A stretch of DNA of 64,000 nucleotides from CAZDDB01 sp963843285 (GTDB taxonomy: Bacteria > Acidobacteriota > HRBIN11 > JAKEFK01): positions 71,715 to 135,714 of the forward strand of contig CAWJJO010000004.1 in the NCBI GenBank assembly GCA_963843285.1, written 5' to 3'. The notes beneath the pieces were generated by a model. It made no database searches and was not told the origin of the DNA. It worked only from the letters and a program-made list of their open reading frames with translations. The translations under genes and the position numbers were made by a program. This document shows positions 43,047-52,663 of this stretch, one piece after another (the first letter of the stretch is position 1; every line of letters starts with the position of its first letter).

Positions 43047-43664
43047 TTATTGCTCGCAATGCGCTTTCAAGCGGTCGAGCGCTTCCGCCCATGCATTTCG
43101 TACAGCGTCTGCTTCGGCACGCGCTTGAATGCGCGATAGATTCACGAGCAAGCCGGTCTTTCCTTTCCCCTTATCCTGAAACTGCGCATCCACAAGCACC
43201 GGCGCCGAGAACCCCGTACTGTTCAGCGACAAACGGATGTCTTTATTCTTGCGCACTCTCAGGAATGTTCCGCTGTCACCCTCTTTTGTTTCCATTGCGC
43301 CAGCGTCCCGGCAATCTGCTTTGATAGCTTCCCCGAACCAGTGACTCAGGTTAGCTTTGCTACTCCAGGCATCAAACACCTTTTCGACCGGGGCCGAGAT
43401 CGTTTTTGTGGAACACACAAAGTATCCTTCGAGTAGACCGTCTTTCTTGCGGATGCCATGATGCTTTTCATACTCCACGGCAATTGTTGTGCACCACCAT
43501 GGATCGATTTTCTGACCGTAGAGATGCGTGTTGATTTCACGCCGTCCTTTCTTCAAGCCATCCCAGGTATCCAGCTCCCGATACCATTGATCCAGAGTCT
43601 TACCTGTTGCCGATTTTGCCGCTTCATTGGTTACCGGATGATCGGATTCCAGTTTGTATTTCAT
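43047..43664 (-). CDS. SRPBCC (AHSA1-type) protein with N-terminal DUF4287-like region
   Basis: A 205-residue soluble protein. The first 75 residues (TGKTLDQWYRELDTW, INTHLYGQKIDPWWCTTIAVEYE) match the DUF4287-type helical domain. The rest is an SRPBCC/Bet v 1-like cavity fold (STKTISAPVEKVFDAWSS, NLSHWFG). This fusion is common in soil bacteria; members are annotated as general stress or lipid-binding proteins without proven function. It is convergent with NDH-2 with only 7 bp between stops. A partial repeat lies upstream. Confidence 0.82.
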   Translation of the reverse strand: MKYKLESDHPVTNEAAKSATGKTLDQWYRELDTWDGLKKGRREINTHLYGQKIDPWWCTTIAVEYEKHHGIRKKDGLLEGYFVCSTKTISAPVEKVFDAWSSKANLSHWFGEAIKADCRDAGAMETKEGDSGTFLRVRKNKDIRLSLNSTGFSAPVLVDAQFQDKGKGKTGLLVNLSRIQARAEADAVRNAWAEALDRLKAHCEQ

Positions 43665-43731
43665 CGCAAATTTCTCCTCACACTTCTATTAAATAGGAAT
43701 CCGCTTTTCTTTAAGCGGGGTACCATTTTCC

Positions 43732-43758
43732 TGCGGGCACGGAGGCCCGCGGCTCCAG
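43732..43758. repeat. Partial palindromic repeat, family B
   Basis: GCGGGCACGGAGGCCCGC with flanking GGCTCC matches the second hairpin of 10100-10172. Confidence 0.65.
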
Positions 43759-43778
43759 GAAGAAGAACGAGATTCGGA

Positions 43779-44699
43779 TCAGCGAACGCGCATCCCCAGT
43801 TTTTCGTCCCAGTGAAGCGGAGTGGACTGCTTTGCTAGCGGCGCTTCCGGAATTTGACCGACCGAAACACCATACTTCCATTCCGGCGGACAGATCGCGA
43901 TATAGCGGGCATATCCACCCACGCCGCCTTGAAATTTCGGATAACCGATCGCAACGAGCGCGCCCGTTTCGGGCACTTGATCGAGATTCGCCACACCTTC
44001 TGCCTGTGTGTAGCCGTGATGCATCAGCCAGGATTCGCCCTCGAGCGTTGGCGTTGTATCGGTATCCAGCGGCTCATGACCGTGAAACAGGATCTTGCGC
44101 TGCTCATGCAGAAATTTCAACGCCTCCAGCTTCACGCCGGGAAACGTGGTTCGGGTTGAAAGCTCAGGATTCGGCCATTCCCTGGACCAATCGCAACGAA
44201 TGAACACAACAGAGCCCTCAGGAATCTGGCCGTTTATTTTTTCCCAATTCAAGATGTCTTGAACCGTCAGGTGATAACCCGGATCCTTCTTGACCTGATC
44301 CACGATCGAAATCACAACCAGCGGACGGATCGTATAGGTTGCAGGAAGTTCATCGATCGCAGGATACTGCGGATCCCAATGCGCCGGAGGATCCAGCTGC
44401 GTGCCAAGCTGATCCGTAGCCAGATCGTAATGCGTCGCCTCAAAATCATCATCTCTATACGTGTACGGCTTGCCTGTTTTCGGGTTGAGTGTAGGACCAA
44501 ATGAAGAACGTCCAAAACCTGCCCACACCGGAATCGACGGAGTAATCTTGTGCGTCAAGTCCACATACTTCGCTTTTTTCAAATACTGATCGTAGATCTG
44601 CCACAGTTGCGGCTGCGCCTTTGCGGATTGCGCCGGCGCGCGATGGAATAGAGCGGTGCAAACGATGAACGCAAGCAAACAAATCACACTTTTCTTCAT
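43779..44699 (-). CDS. Exported cyclase-family (kynurenine-formamidase-like) hydrolase
   Basis: A 306-residue protein with a signal peptide (cut near residue 24). The fold is that of PF04199 metal-dependent cyclases: LTHKITPSIPVW, the metal motif written GTQLDPPAHW where most members have GTHxDxPxH, and the later HGHEPLDTD and EGESWLMHHG blocks. The Gln for the first His is a subtype seen in related proteins and may change the metal site. Known members hydrolyse amide bonds of formylated or cyclic compounds. The substrate is unknown. It lies 18 bp after the kinase-TPR gene on the same strand, so they may share a transcript. Confidence 0.85.
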   Translation of the reverse strand: MKKSVICLLAFIVCTALFHRAPAQSAKAQPQLWQIYDQYLKKAKYVDLTHKITPSIPVWAGFGRSSFGPTLNPKTGKPYTYRDDDFEATHYDLATDQLGTQLDPPAHWDPQYPAIDELPATYTIRPLVVISIVDQVKKDPGYHLTVQDILNWEKINGQIPEGSVVFIRCDWSREWPNPELSTRTTFPGVKLEALKFLHEQRKILFHGHEPLDTDTTPTLEGESWLMHHGYTQAEGVANLDQVPETGALVAIGYPKFQGGVGGYARYIAICPPEWKYGVSVGQIPEAPLAKQSTPLHWDEKLGMRVR

Positions 44700-44717
44700 A
44701 TTCGCCTCCGCGAATAG

Positions 44718-47006
44718 TCAGGATGGGTTCAGACCTATACGACGCATCAAATCATCAAAGCGCGGGTCGGACCGCAACGGATCGGCAAGCGGATCGGGGT
44801 ACAACCAGACAAGCAGAGCGGTCCGTTCGCGATATGCTTTTTCCAGCCACTCAAATGCAGTCTCCTTTTCGCCGAGAGCCGCGTATGCAAGACCCACATC
44901 TATCAATGCAGGTAGATATTTTTGCTCTGCGATCGCGCGCAGCTCATCCAGGATTCTTCTTGCATCTTCCGTTTTTCCCGAAGCAGCATACGCGTGAGCC
45001 AGACCAGCCACCATTCTTGGATGATTTTCCGAATGCGACATCGCACTTTTCATCGCCTCGATCGCCTCCGGATACTTCCCTTCAAGCATGAAGCCGCGTC
45101 CGAGAATCAGAAAGGCGGAAGGGAAGTCGGGTTGGAGCTCCAGTGCCTTACCGGCTTCGACGCGGGAAGCCGCATAGTCCCGGCTGAAATAAAGGATCAA
45201 TGCGTGGACGGCGTATGTGACAGCCGCAAGCGGGTCGAGGATTTGCGCGATTCGGATCTCCGCCAGCGCTGGATCGAGGCGTCCGGAACCCGCCAGTAAA
45301 TCGGCGTACCAGACATGTGCAAGCGCGTAGCCCGGATTCAGTTTGATCGCTCGCCTGTAATCTTTTTCGGCGCCCTCCCAGTCGTGGGTGAACGCCCATT
45401 TTGCCCACGCGAGCGAGTTATATCCTTCGGCAAGCGAGTCGTCTATTTCCAACGCCCTCGTAGCGGCAGCAATTGCGCGTGGATAGGTAACTTTAGGATC
45501 ATGAAAACCATAAGCTTCCCATCCCAGAAAGTTATAACAATCAGCAATCCCGGAATACGCAAGCGCGAAAGTCGGGTCCGTTTCAATGGCTTGCTCGAAG
45601 AATGTGATCGCCTTTTCGAAAGCTTCGGGTGTCCTTCGATTCCAGTAGTAGCGCCCTTTCAGATAGAATTGATACGCCTCGACATTTTCCGTGTACCGTT
45701 TGCCCAGCAGTTTCTTTTCCGCTCCCGTTAACTTGCGTTGAAGCGCTGTGGAGATCACGCTGGCGATTTCCTCCTGCACGGAAAAGATGTCGGATAGGTT
45801 CCTGCTGAATTGCTGACCCCAAACTTGAGAGCCGTCTTCCGCATGGACGAGCTCGACCTGGATATTCAGGCGTTCACCGCGCCGGACACCGCGGCCGGTC
45901 ATTAACATCTGCACGCCAAGCGCGCGGCCGACTTCCCGCGGATCGATGTCTTGTCCCTTGTAACGAAAGGCGGTGCTGCGCGCCGTTACCTTGAGCTTCG
46001 GCAATTGCGACAGACTGTTGATAATGCTTTCGGTGATTCCGTCCATCAAATATTCGTCTTCCGGATCGCCGCCTGCAAAACCGATCGGAAGAATCGCTAC
46101 CGATCTGCCGCGGCCACGAGAACTCCTGCGGACCGCACCGGAGCGGGACAACTGCGCATCAAACGGAACCGATCGCAACTTTACGACAACATCGCGCGCT
46201 GAAGGAAGCCGCATAGCGGCATCTTTTTGGAGACAACGGAAGGTCAAATCAATTAACTCCTGCGGCGCGCTGCCGGCATCGATCGCGGCAGGACGATCGC
46301 GCAAGATGGATGCCGTCAGCTCAGCGGCATCCGATTTGTCAAAAGGCACGCGTCCTGAAATCATCTCGTACAGAATGCAGCCCAGAGAATAGATGTCGGT
46401 GCGGGCATCCACCGTTTGTCCGCGCAGTTGTTCGGGAGCCATGCTTCGCAGAGTTCCCATCACAATACCGGGATGGCTCAATGCGGGTGAAGTATCCATC
46501 CAGGATTCACCGGGCGAAGACATCTTTGGTTCGACCCGCGCCAATCCGAAGTCGAGGATTTTGATCTGATTGTCCTGAGTAAGAAATACATTTTCGGGCT
46601 TCAGATCGCGATGGATGATTCCGCGGGAATGTGCCGCTGCAAGACCTTCTCCGATCGCCATTGCGATCGGCAAAGATTCCTTCCACGGAATTTTTTCGCG
46701 TTTTAGCCTGTCCCGAAGCGTCTCTCCTTTGAGAAGCTCCATCACAACAAAAAAGCTTCTGCCTTCGATCACAATATCGTGAACCGTCAGGATGTTCGGA
46801 TGCGACAACGACGCCAGGGCTTTTGCTTCCTGCTCAAAACGCAGAAGCGCTTCATCTTCCTGCAGCAATGATTCGGTCAGGGCCTTGATCGCCACTTCCC
46901 GATCCAGACGCGGATCGTGCGCGCGATACACTTCTCCCATTCCTCCCTTGCCGATCAACGAGAGAATCTCGTAGACGCCGACCTGCGTTCCTTCTGAAAG
47001 GGGCAT
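44718..47006 (-). CDS. Ser/Thr protein kinase with FlgO/TolB-like and TPR C-terminal regions
   Basis: About 762 residues from ATG 47006; the frame runs further upstream, but that part lies in a repeat and has no kinase sequence. Kinase domain: GKGGMG 19-24, K41, HRDLKPEN 132-139, DFG 152-154. After residue 300 a domain starting RSVAILPIGFAGGDPEDEYL, with ITESIINSLSQLPKLKV, resembles the CadC/TolB-like domain found in adenylate-cyclase-TPR proteins. TPR repeats follow to the end, closing with DPLRSDPRFDDLMRR. No membrane helix is evident, so the protein is probably cytoplasmic. It is complete, and its layout is what the truncated gene at 36910 once had. Confidence 0.92.
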   Translation of the reverse strand: MPLSEGTQVGVYEILSLIGKGGMGEVYRAHDPRLDREVAIKALTESLLQEDEALLRFEQEAKALASLSHPNILTVHDIVIEGRSFFVVMELLKGETLRDRLKREKIPWKESLPIAMAIGEGLAAAHSRGIIHRDLKPENVFLTQDNQIKILDFGLARVEPKMSSPGESWMDTSPALSHPGIVMGTLRSMAPEQLRGQTVDARTDIYSLGCILYEMISGRVPFDKSDAAELTASILRDRPAAIDAGSAPQELIDLTFRCLQKDAAMRLPSARDVVVKLRSVPFDAQLSRSGAVRRSSRGRGRSVAILPIGFAGGDPEDEYLMDGITESIINSLSQLPKLKVTARSTAFRYKGQDIDPREVGRALGVQMLMTGRGVRRGERLNIQVELVHAEDGSQVWGQQFSRNLSDIFSVQEEIASVISTALQRKLTGAEKKLLGKRYTENVEAYQFYLKGRYYWNRRTPEAFEKAITFFEQAIETDPTFALAYSGIADCYNFLGWEAYGFHDPKVTYPRAIAAATRALEIDDSLAEGYNSLAWAKWAFTHDWEGAEKDYRRAIKLNPGYALAHVWYADLLAGSGRLDPALAEIRIAQILDPLAAVTYAVHALILYFSRDYAASRVEAGKALELQPDFPSAFLILGRGFMLEGKYPEAIEAMKSAMSHSENHPRMVAGLAHAYAASGKTEDARRILDELRAIAEQKYLPALIDVGLAYAALGEKETAFEWLEKAYRERTALLVWLYPDPLADPLRSDPRFDDLMRRIGLNPS

Positions 47007-47052
47007 GCGACAAATATAACAAGTCCATGACTCGGTACACAATGGAGGCGGC

Positions 47053-47130
47053 TGGTAGGGGCGGGCCTTGTGCCCGCCCGCACGAAATCTCGACGCCCGA
47101 ATGAGGGCGACCACAAGGGTCGCCCCTACA
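47053..47130. repeat. Compound palindromic repeat, family C
   Basis: GGTAGGGGCGGGCCTTGTGC, CGACGCCCGAATGAGGGCGA and GGTCGCCCCTAC form two hairpins related to 5981-6023. It covers the last bases of the TPR gene's 3' end and the space before the kinase gene. Confidence 0.7.
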
Positions 47131-48571
47131 TCTTCGCGATTGCGTCGTTCCGGACAAACGCGTAGTTCAGGGAGTTCAGGACGTTGAATTCGGCGACTTT
47201 CTTGTACATCTCTTTTGCTTTTGCCTGATTTCCGGAAGCCTCGTACGCCTGTGCCATGCGATACAGATTTTGTGGATTTTGGACGTTTGACTTCTGCAGC
47301 TCCGCGAGCGCGACAGTGTAATTCTTTTCCGCCATGGCGATTCGTCCTGCAAGCTCGTGCGATTGCCAGATCTGGAAACGGTTCTTTGCCGCTTCCGCCT
47401 GCTTGCTGAATTCAGCGGACAATTTCTTTGCAGTCGCCAGATCATTTTTGCTCAATGCGACGGTTCCAAGATTGAAAAGGTGGTTGCGTTTGGAGTTTTC
47501 TTTCACTTCATCTGAAAGTTTGGAATCCGCGATTGCCTTGGCTGACAGATCAAACTTTTGTTTCGCTTCGTCTGCGCGGCCGCTTTCGAGCAGGATCGTT
47601 CCCATTACAAAGAGATCACCCGCCATCGCGCCGGCATCACCGATTTTTTGAGCAAGCGCGTGCGCTTTTTCTTGTTCCGCTAGCGCGTTCACCCAATCTC
47701 TCTGAAAGGCATACGATACGCTGATGGCGAAGAAAGCCGCACGGCTCTCACCATCATTTCGCGCAGAACCCAGGAGCGATTGCAGTTCTTTTCTTGCCTT
47801 GTCGTATTCTCCTTTGAAATCCAAGTTGGTCGCGATTGCAAGATAAGAGTTGATAAAATGTGGGTCCACGGAAAGCGCCTTCCGGTATTGTGCATTCGAT
47901 TCGTCAAACCTCCCGATCTTCATCAAAAGCTCGGCGTAAGAATCGTACGGGTTGGGATCGTTCGGAATCAGCTCAATGTAAGTTTTGAAAGCCTTTTCTG
48001 CGTCAGAATATTTTTCCAGAGATCGATACGCGTAACCCATCAGATTGTACGGGGGAGAGAATTTGGGGTTGATCCGGACTGACTTATCGTATTCGTCGAT
48101 GGACTTTTCCCATTCTTGCAAAATAAAATACACACCGCCTAACAGCGAGTGCACCCTCTCATCGCCAGGATACGCGGCAGCCAGATTCTGATAGATTTCC
48201 ACCTGTTTGGCGGTCTGACCGCTAGCGCCTGCCTGAACGGCTTCAATCCACATCCGTTCGCCGTCGGAAACCTTGCCCGCGAGTGAGACAGCTTTGTTCA
48301 GGTTTTCGAAAAACTCTTTGGTCGTTGGAGCGCTGAGTGCATAATTCAAATAAGCAATTGCCATCTGCGGATCTTCAGTCGTCGCCTTCTTGAAATATTC
48401 CAGTGAATCAAAACCGCGAAGCTTGTCGGAGTAATCAAGACCCTGCAAATAAAACTGTCTGGCCTTTTCGGAAGACGTGGTGATCGGCATCTTGCCGGTA
48501 GTTTGAACCGCCGGCAAACCGGCGGCGAAACAAATGATGAGCACGATGAGAATCAATGATAATCTGCGCAT
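47126..48571 (-). CDS. Exported TPR-repeat protein
   Basis: A 481-residue protein with a signal peptide (residues 3-21) and at least eight tetratricopeptide repeats, clearest around 150-240 (VHSLLGGVYFILQEWEKSIDE, PYNLMGYAYRSLEKYSDAEKAF) and again at the end (KNYTVALAELQKSNVQNPQNL). No catalytic domain. TPR proteins act as scaffolds. Its place upstream of a kinase-TPR gene on the same strand, but separated by a palindromic repeat, gives no strong functional link. The start at 48571 has a good AGGAGG-like site. From 48572 to 48769 (198 bp) I see no gene. Confidence 0.85.
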   Translation of the reverse strand: MRRLSLILIVLIICFAAGLPAVQTTGKMPITTSSEKARQFYLQGLDYSDKLRGFDSLEYFKKATTEDPQMAIAYLNYALSAPTTKEFFENLNKAVSLAGKVSDGERMWIEAVQAGASGQTAKQVEIYQNLAAAYPGDERVHSLLGGVYFILQEWEKSIDEYDKSVRINPKFSPPYNLMGYAYRSLEKYSDAEKAFKTYIELIPNDPNPYDSYAELLMKIGRFDESNAQYRKALSVDPHFINSYLAIATNLDFKGEYDKARKELQSLLGSARNDGESRAAFFAISVSYAFQRDWVNALAEQEKAHALAQKIGDAGAMAGDLFVMGTILLESGRADEAKQKFDLSAKAIADSKLSDEVKENSKRNHLFNLGTVALSKNDLATAKKLSAEFSKQAEAAKNRFQIWQSHELAGRIAMAEKNYTVALAELQKSNVQNPQNLYRMAQAYEASGNQAKAKEMYKKVAEFNVLNSLNYAFVRNDAIAKM

Positions 48572-48769
48572 ATACTTTCCTCCTGGCGAACCTTTGTAGT
48601 AAATCAGCCGATCTGAGGCTGCAGCAACAGGCGTGGGACGAGTGGGAAAGATGGCTGGTAAACCGGACTGTTTTGGTAGCGAATACGCAATCTACAATCG
48701 ATCACGAGCAAGAGCACGAGCAGAGAAGTTTTGAATTCTGATAAGATGGGTAACCATGAAAAGAACAAT

Positions 48770-48808
48770 TGCCTGCGGCCCATAATGCAGGCGGGACGCC
48801 TGCGCTCC
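48770..48808. repeat. REP-like repeat, family A
   Basis: GCCTGCGGCCCATAATGCAG followed by GCGGGACGCCTGCGCTCC. It is the best uninterrupted copy for comparison with the repeat split by the IS110 element. Confidence 0.8.
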
Positions 48809-48809
48809 A

Positions 48810-50975
48810 CTAGAGACGAAGCATGTAGGTGAATTTGACGAGAAGGGAGCGATCTTGTTGTTTGGAAAAGCCGGGCGACGCGCTCTGATCCATGATTTCG
48901 TTATACACGACAAACAACTCGGTGCCTTCCTTGAATAAATAACCCACACGGAAGTTCATGCCGAAATCCTGTGAATCGTTGTCGTATTGCAAAACGGCTG
49001 AGGCCGAAAAGCTGGTATTCAATGAGAAACCGATTCTGGTCTGAGTTAAGTAAATGTTAAAATCCTGTGGTCCCAGCTGAACGCGATTCGAAATAAAAGT
49101 TTGAGAAAGATTCAGATGCCTGTTCACCTTCCATATGACAGAAGGACTGACTTCGAGGCGTGAGCCGCCGAAAAATCCTCCGTGCGAAAAAGTGAGAGCG
49201 CCGGAGACAGTTCTTCCCGGTTTTGTGGAAAGCTCGATTCCAGCTCGGTTTTCCGTGTAGTTTCCCGTTGGAATCACGACTTCTCGAAAGATCGGAAATT
49301 CCTCAGGCACAAATTCCTCTTTTCTGTTTGCGAAAAAGCGCACTTGATCTTCACTTTGGAATAGCAGCCTGAGTGAACCTTCGTGTGTCAGAAATGTGAG
49401 AGTCCCATCATGATCCTCTTCGCGCACCAGTTGATATCCCGGCGTAAGACTCAGCAAGGAGCCTTGCTTCCGGTAATACGGAATAAAAAGATTTCCCAGA
49501 AACCGGCGGGTATCCGGTCTCTGCACAAAACCGATTGCGGGATCGAAATCTGCGGCGATATCCGTGTAACGAAGCTGGAACGACGTACGCTCTCCGGCCC
49601 GCGACAGGTTCAGATCGAATGCTGCAGAATCGTGAAAGCTCAAATCATCATCTGAGGAGCGAACTGTGGCCGCGAATCCGCTCAAGAAGATTTCATCCCG
49701 GAGATAAATGTTCATGTCCGCTCCATACGCCTGGTTTGAGAAAGCATCCTCCGTCCGGCGGTTCGTCAGGATGGCGCCAACGTAGGACCGGGCTGCAACA
49801 CCGGCTTTCAGCCGGAGTACACTAAAATTTTCAGATGGAGCGGGCTGGCAAACATCGGTTGTTTCGTCACGACAGGATTGAGAGCGTGCTTGAACATCCA
49901 GAACACCGATGTCCACACGGTTGATTTTGCCTGTGAGCTTTGCCCCAAACAGAATCGGAACCGTTTCCAGCGAGTCTTCGGAAAGTCCGATCCGGCGGCT
50001 GAAGAAGATTTCGGTTTCGCCGGGAATCCCAAACTGGAAGTTCCCGGCGCTCTCTAAAAAGAATTCCCGCTTTTCGGGAAAGAACAAAGGGAAGCGCGTC
50101 AGATTCACCTGGCGGTCATCTACATCTGCTTCCGCAAAATCCATATTGAAAGAGAAGTTCGAGATCAAGCTATTTGTAAGTTGATAGCGGATGTCCGCGC
50201 CGGCGTTTTTTTCGCCTTCCGTGTTTCCTGTTTCCGATGAAAATCCTCCGAGACCGTACGGTTTTATAAACAGGTTCTCGGCGCCCTGAATGCCTTCAAA
50301 GCGATACTTTACTGCAGCGGAAACATTCGGTGTCCCGGCGGAGAGTTGAAGCGGAATCAGCGGCGCAAAGATCTGTTCGTTGGTCCGGATAATCCGGCGG
50401 AATAAATTGATGCCCATAATGTTTTCTTCCGCTTTCCGGAAACGAAGCGTGGAAAATGGAATCTCGATTTCGGCGGTCCATCCTTCATGATCGATGCGGG
50501 TTTTACATTCCCAGATCCCGTTCCAGTTGGATTCCCAGAGGTCTCCTTCATTTCCGAATTGCGCATCGACACGCGCGCCGAGCGGATTGGTCGAAAACCA
50601 GTAGCCGTTTCTTCCATCGTTATAGGAATCGATCGCAAAAGCGAGCTGATCGTTTTGCATCAGATCGAAATCATCGCGCTTCATTACGGTTGCAACAATC
50701 CTGTCCGGCCGGCTGTCGTATGCCCGAAAGCCCAGGTAGAGATTAGTTGCAGTGTACAGAATCCGCATTTCGGTTCGTTCGGTTGGCACGACGCCTTCGT
50801 GTGGAAGCCGCTGGAGGAAATCGGAAATCACGAGGGCCTGCTTCCAAACCGCTTCCTCCAGGATACCGTCTATGCGCGGAGGGTCCGAAACGCGCGGGGG
50901 GATGCGATAGTCCGTCGCAAAGAGCGGCGCGCAGAAAATCAAGATTGTGATTGCGCGAAATAAGATCCTGCTCAT
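48810..50975 (-). CDS. DUF5916 outer-membrane protein with N-terminal carbohydrate-binding-like domain
   Basis: A 721-residue exported protein. A signal peptide (to about residue 20) is followed by a CBM9-like sandwich (PPRIDGILEEAVWKQA, TATNLYLGFRAYD, WTAEIEIPFSTLRF) and then a long beta-barrel (DUF5916) with LFFPEKREFFLESAGNFQFG and an aromatic C-terminus (FTYMLRL). The family is common in Acidobacteriota and Bacteroidota. Its role is unproven, often guessed as outer-membrane transport or glycan-related. The ArsR-type regulator gene lies 12 bp upstream on the same strand, so the two are one operon and the regulator may control it. Confidence 0.85.
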   Translation of the reverse strand: MSRILFRAITILIFCAPLFATDYRIPPRVSDPPRIDGILEEAVWKQALVISDFLQRLPHEGVVPTERTEMRILYTATNLYLGFRAYDSRPDRIVATVMKRDDFDLMQNDQLAFAIDSYNDGRNGYWFSTNPLGARVDAQFGNEGDLWESNWNGIWECKTRIDHEGWTAEIEIPFSTLRFRKAEENIMGINLFRRIIRTNEQIFAPLIPLQLSAGTPNVSAAVKYRFEGIQGAENLFIKPYGLGGFSSETGNTEGEKNAGADIRYQLTNSLISNFSFNMDFAEADVDDRQVNLTRFPLFFPEKREFFLESAGNFQFGIPGETEIFFSRRIGLSEDSLETVPILFGAKLTGKINRVDIGVLDVQARSQSCRDETTDVCQPAPSENFSVLRLKAGVAARSYVGAILTNRRTEDAFSNQAYGADMNIYLRDEIFLSGFAATVRSSDDDLSFHDSAAFDLNLSRAGERTSFQLRYTDIAADFDPAIGFVQRPDTRRFLGNLFIPYYRKQGSLLSLTPGYQLVREEDHDGTLTFLTHEGSLRLLFQSEDQVRFFANRKEEFVPEEFPIFREVVIPTGNYTENRAGIELSTKPGRTVSGALTFSHGGFFGGSRLEVSPSVIWKVNRHLNLSQTFISNRVQLGPQDFNIYLTQTRIGFSLNTSFSASAVLQYDNDSQDFGMNFRVGYLFKEGTELFVVYNEIMDQSASPGFSKQQDRSLLVKFTYMLRL

Positions 50976-50987
50976 CGTTCTCTGAGA

Positions 50988-52166
50988 TTATTTGTTCCTC
51001 GTCTTTTTCAGATCGATCTCTTTTGTGGAGTGAAAGAGTTTTCTTGTTACAAGCCCCGAAAGGTTTTCGAAAACGTCGGCCCTCAATGAAATCAGAACTA
51101 TATTCCCGGTTGCTTTCTCATTCAGCAACCCTGCCTCCCGCAATATGTGAATGTGATGTGAAACAGTGGGGCGCGATAAGCCTAAAATTCGGGCAAGATC
51201 GGCTGCCGGTAGCGGATCTTTCGCAAGCAGCGATACCATCGCGTAACGGGTCGTGTCTCCTAAGGCTTTAAAAATCAGAGCGGGATCCATTTCCGGTTGC
51301 TCGTTTTGCGACTCACCGCCCGCGCCGAATGAGCTCAGCGAGATCGCCGGATCAAAATAAGGGAAAAAAGCCACGATGCCGGTCGGATCTTCTTCATACG
51401 TCGTCCAGTGACGCTTGTCATTAAAGGCGGAAGGGAATATGACGGCTCTTGCCAGATGCTTCAGCGGCAGCGCATAACCACCGCGCACCGCTTTCATCAA
51501 ACCCTTTCGTTCGTCGATTTCCACTCGCAAAAGAGCAAGCCGAGCAAATTCCTCCAGGGAACAGGATTGAAACAACCGCTCCTTCTCTTCTTTGGACCTT
51601 TCCAGTTTCCGGTAAATCAGATCCCAGGTTTGCTGGAACTCGCTGGTCCAGAACATTTCCAGGAGGTCCGTCAAAATCCGCCGAAATTCTCCTGGGCTGC
51701 GAAGAAGGCACTCCAGTCCTGCAAAGAGAGGCGAGTTCTTTTTCGGCGGATAGAGACCGATGAACGCGAGCCATTCCCGTTTTGTTTTCGAAATCCGTGT
51801 CACCGTTTGAAAAAGATCGTAGCGTCCGGAAAGCAATTGATTCACAGGACCCGGCTCATGAAGGGTTCCGAAAAAGATTGTTTTCTGCAGATTGCGGAGT
51901 GATATTTCACTAAACCTGGAAACGATGTCTTCAAAGGGCAGGGAAAGGGGCGAGTCCAGGACAGCATCGGCGATCACCGGCCAGATATAAGAAGAACCTC
52001 CGATCAGCGCGAATTTTCTGTGAAACGCGGCCGGAAGCCGCTGCAGCGCACGCCTTTTCCAGATTTCATGGATGCGCGAATCGGGATCCGTGAGCAATTG
52101 CAGGGCAAAGCACGCCTCGAACCAGGGGCTGACTTGAAATTCAAATTTCGATTTGATCTTTATCAT
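50988..52166 (-). CDS. ArsR-type regulator with a large N-terminal domain
   Basis: About 392 residues from ATG 52166; the longer frame enters a repeat. The C-terminal 90 residues are a classical ArsR winged helix (ALIFKALGDTTRYAMVSLL, LARILGLSRPTVSHHIHILREAGLL). The first roughly 290 residues are a helical domain of the kind seen in DUF5937-type ArsR proteins. No Cys-rich metal site is seen in the helix 3 region, so metal sensing is unlikely. A perfect palindrome, GTTAGAT-AATA-ATCTAAC, lies directly upstream, suggesting autoregulation, and the DUF5916 gene follows after 12 bp. Confidence 0.85.
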   Translation of the reverse strand: MIKIKSKFEFQVSPWFEACFALQLLTDPDSRIHEIWKRRALQRLPAAFHRKFALIGGSSYIWPVIADAVLDSPLSLPFEDIVSRFSEISLRNLQKTIFFGTLHEPGPVNQLLSGRYDLFQTVTRISKTKREWLAFIGLYPPKKNSPLFAGLECLLRSPGEFRRILTDLLEMFWTSEFQQTWDLIYRKLERSKEEKERLFQSCSLEEFARLALLRVEIDERKGLMKAVRGGYALPLKHLARAVIFPSAFNDKRHWTTYEEDPTGIVAFFPYFDPAISLSSFGAGGESQNEQPEMDPALIFKALGDTTRYAMVSLLAKDPLPAADLARILGLSRPTVSHHIHILREAGLLNEKATGNIVLISLRADVFENLSGLVTRKLFHSTKEIDLKKTRNK

Positions 52167-52170
52167 CCTA

Positions 52171-52188
52171 GTTAGATAATAATCTAAC
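52171..52188. promoter_or_regulatory. ArsR-type operator upstream of its own gene
   Basis: GTTAGAT-AATA-ATCTAAC, a perfect 7-bp inverted repeat 5 bp upstream of the start codon. Position and form fit self-repression by the ArsR-type regulator. Confidence 0.6.
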
Positions 52189-52210
52189 ACATGACTTTTG
52201 TCAAATCCTG

Positions 52211-52301
52211 GGAGCGCAGGCGTCCCGCCTGCATGATGGGCCACAGCTTCCCGCCTGCATTACGCTCGAGGAGAGGCGCCCACAAAGGTCGTCGCTCCTA
52301 C
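52211..52301. repeat. Family A repeat followed by a partial family C repeat
   Basis: GGAGCGCAGGCGTCCCGCC, GCATGATGGGCC and CTTCCCGCCTGCATTACG, then GGCGCCCACAAAGGTCGTCG and CTCCTAC. Two repeat families are joined head to tail here. Confidence 0.65.
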
Positions 52302-52379
52302 CGCTTCGCCAGGACACAAACCACAGCGACCGGTTTCGTCGGTTTCCAGTTGATTTTTCACATCGCCCACGGGCAGCGC

Positions 52380-52610
52380 TTTGGGGATACTTGGGCATAC
52401 AACGGCAAAGAATGGCAGCAGCGTGCCTCTATCGGACCGTCTCCAAGAAACCACACTGTCATGGTTTACGACTCCAAACAAAAGCGAATCGTTCTGTTCG
52501 GCTGACATGATGGAGAGAATGTATTTGGCGACACGTGGGAGTGGAACGGAACTGCCTGGTCGCTGAGAGAAAGTACTCAACCCCTGAAGCGCATCGAGAA
52601 CCGGCATTAG
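52380..52610 (+). pseudogene. Kelch/galactose-oxidase-type repeat remnant
   Basis: FGDTWAYNGKEWQQRASIGP, a MVYDSKQKRIVLFG block, then a TGA (52503-52505) and, in the same frame, HDGENVFGDTWEWNGTAWS. Complete kelch proteins have FGGHDG at this point, so a single G-to-T change (GGA to TGA) made the stop. Only about one and a half blades remain, with no start and no signal peptide. It is a relic of a larger propeller gene. Confidence 0.65.
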
Positions 52611-52663
52611 TCTCGCGTAGTGATAAAGTAATTTGACAAAACGGATCCCAGCTTCACGATGCT

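Noticed and set aside
47007..47114. N-terminal extension of the kinase-TPR protein
   Set aside because: The extra 36 residues lie in a C-family repeat, and the kinase family begins at MPLSEGTQ.
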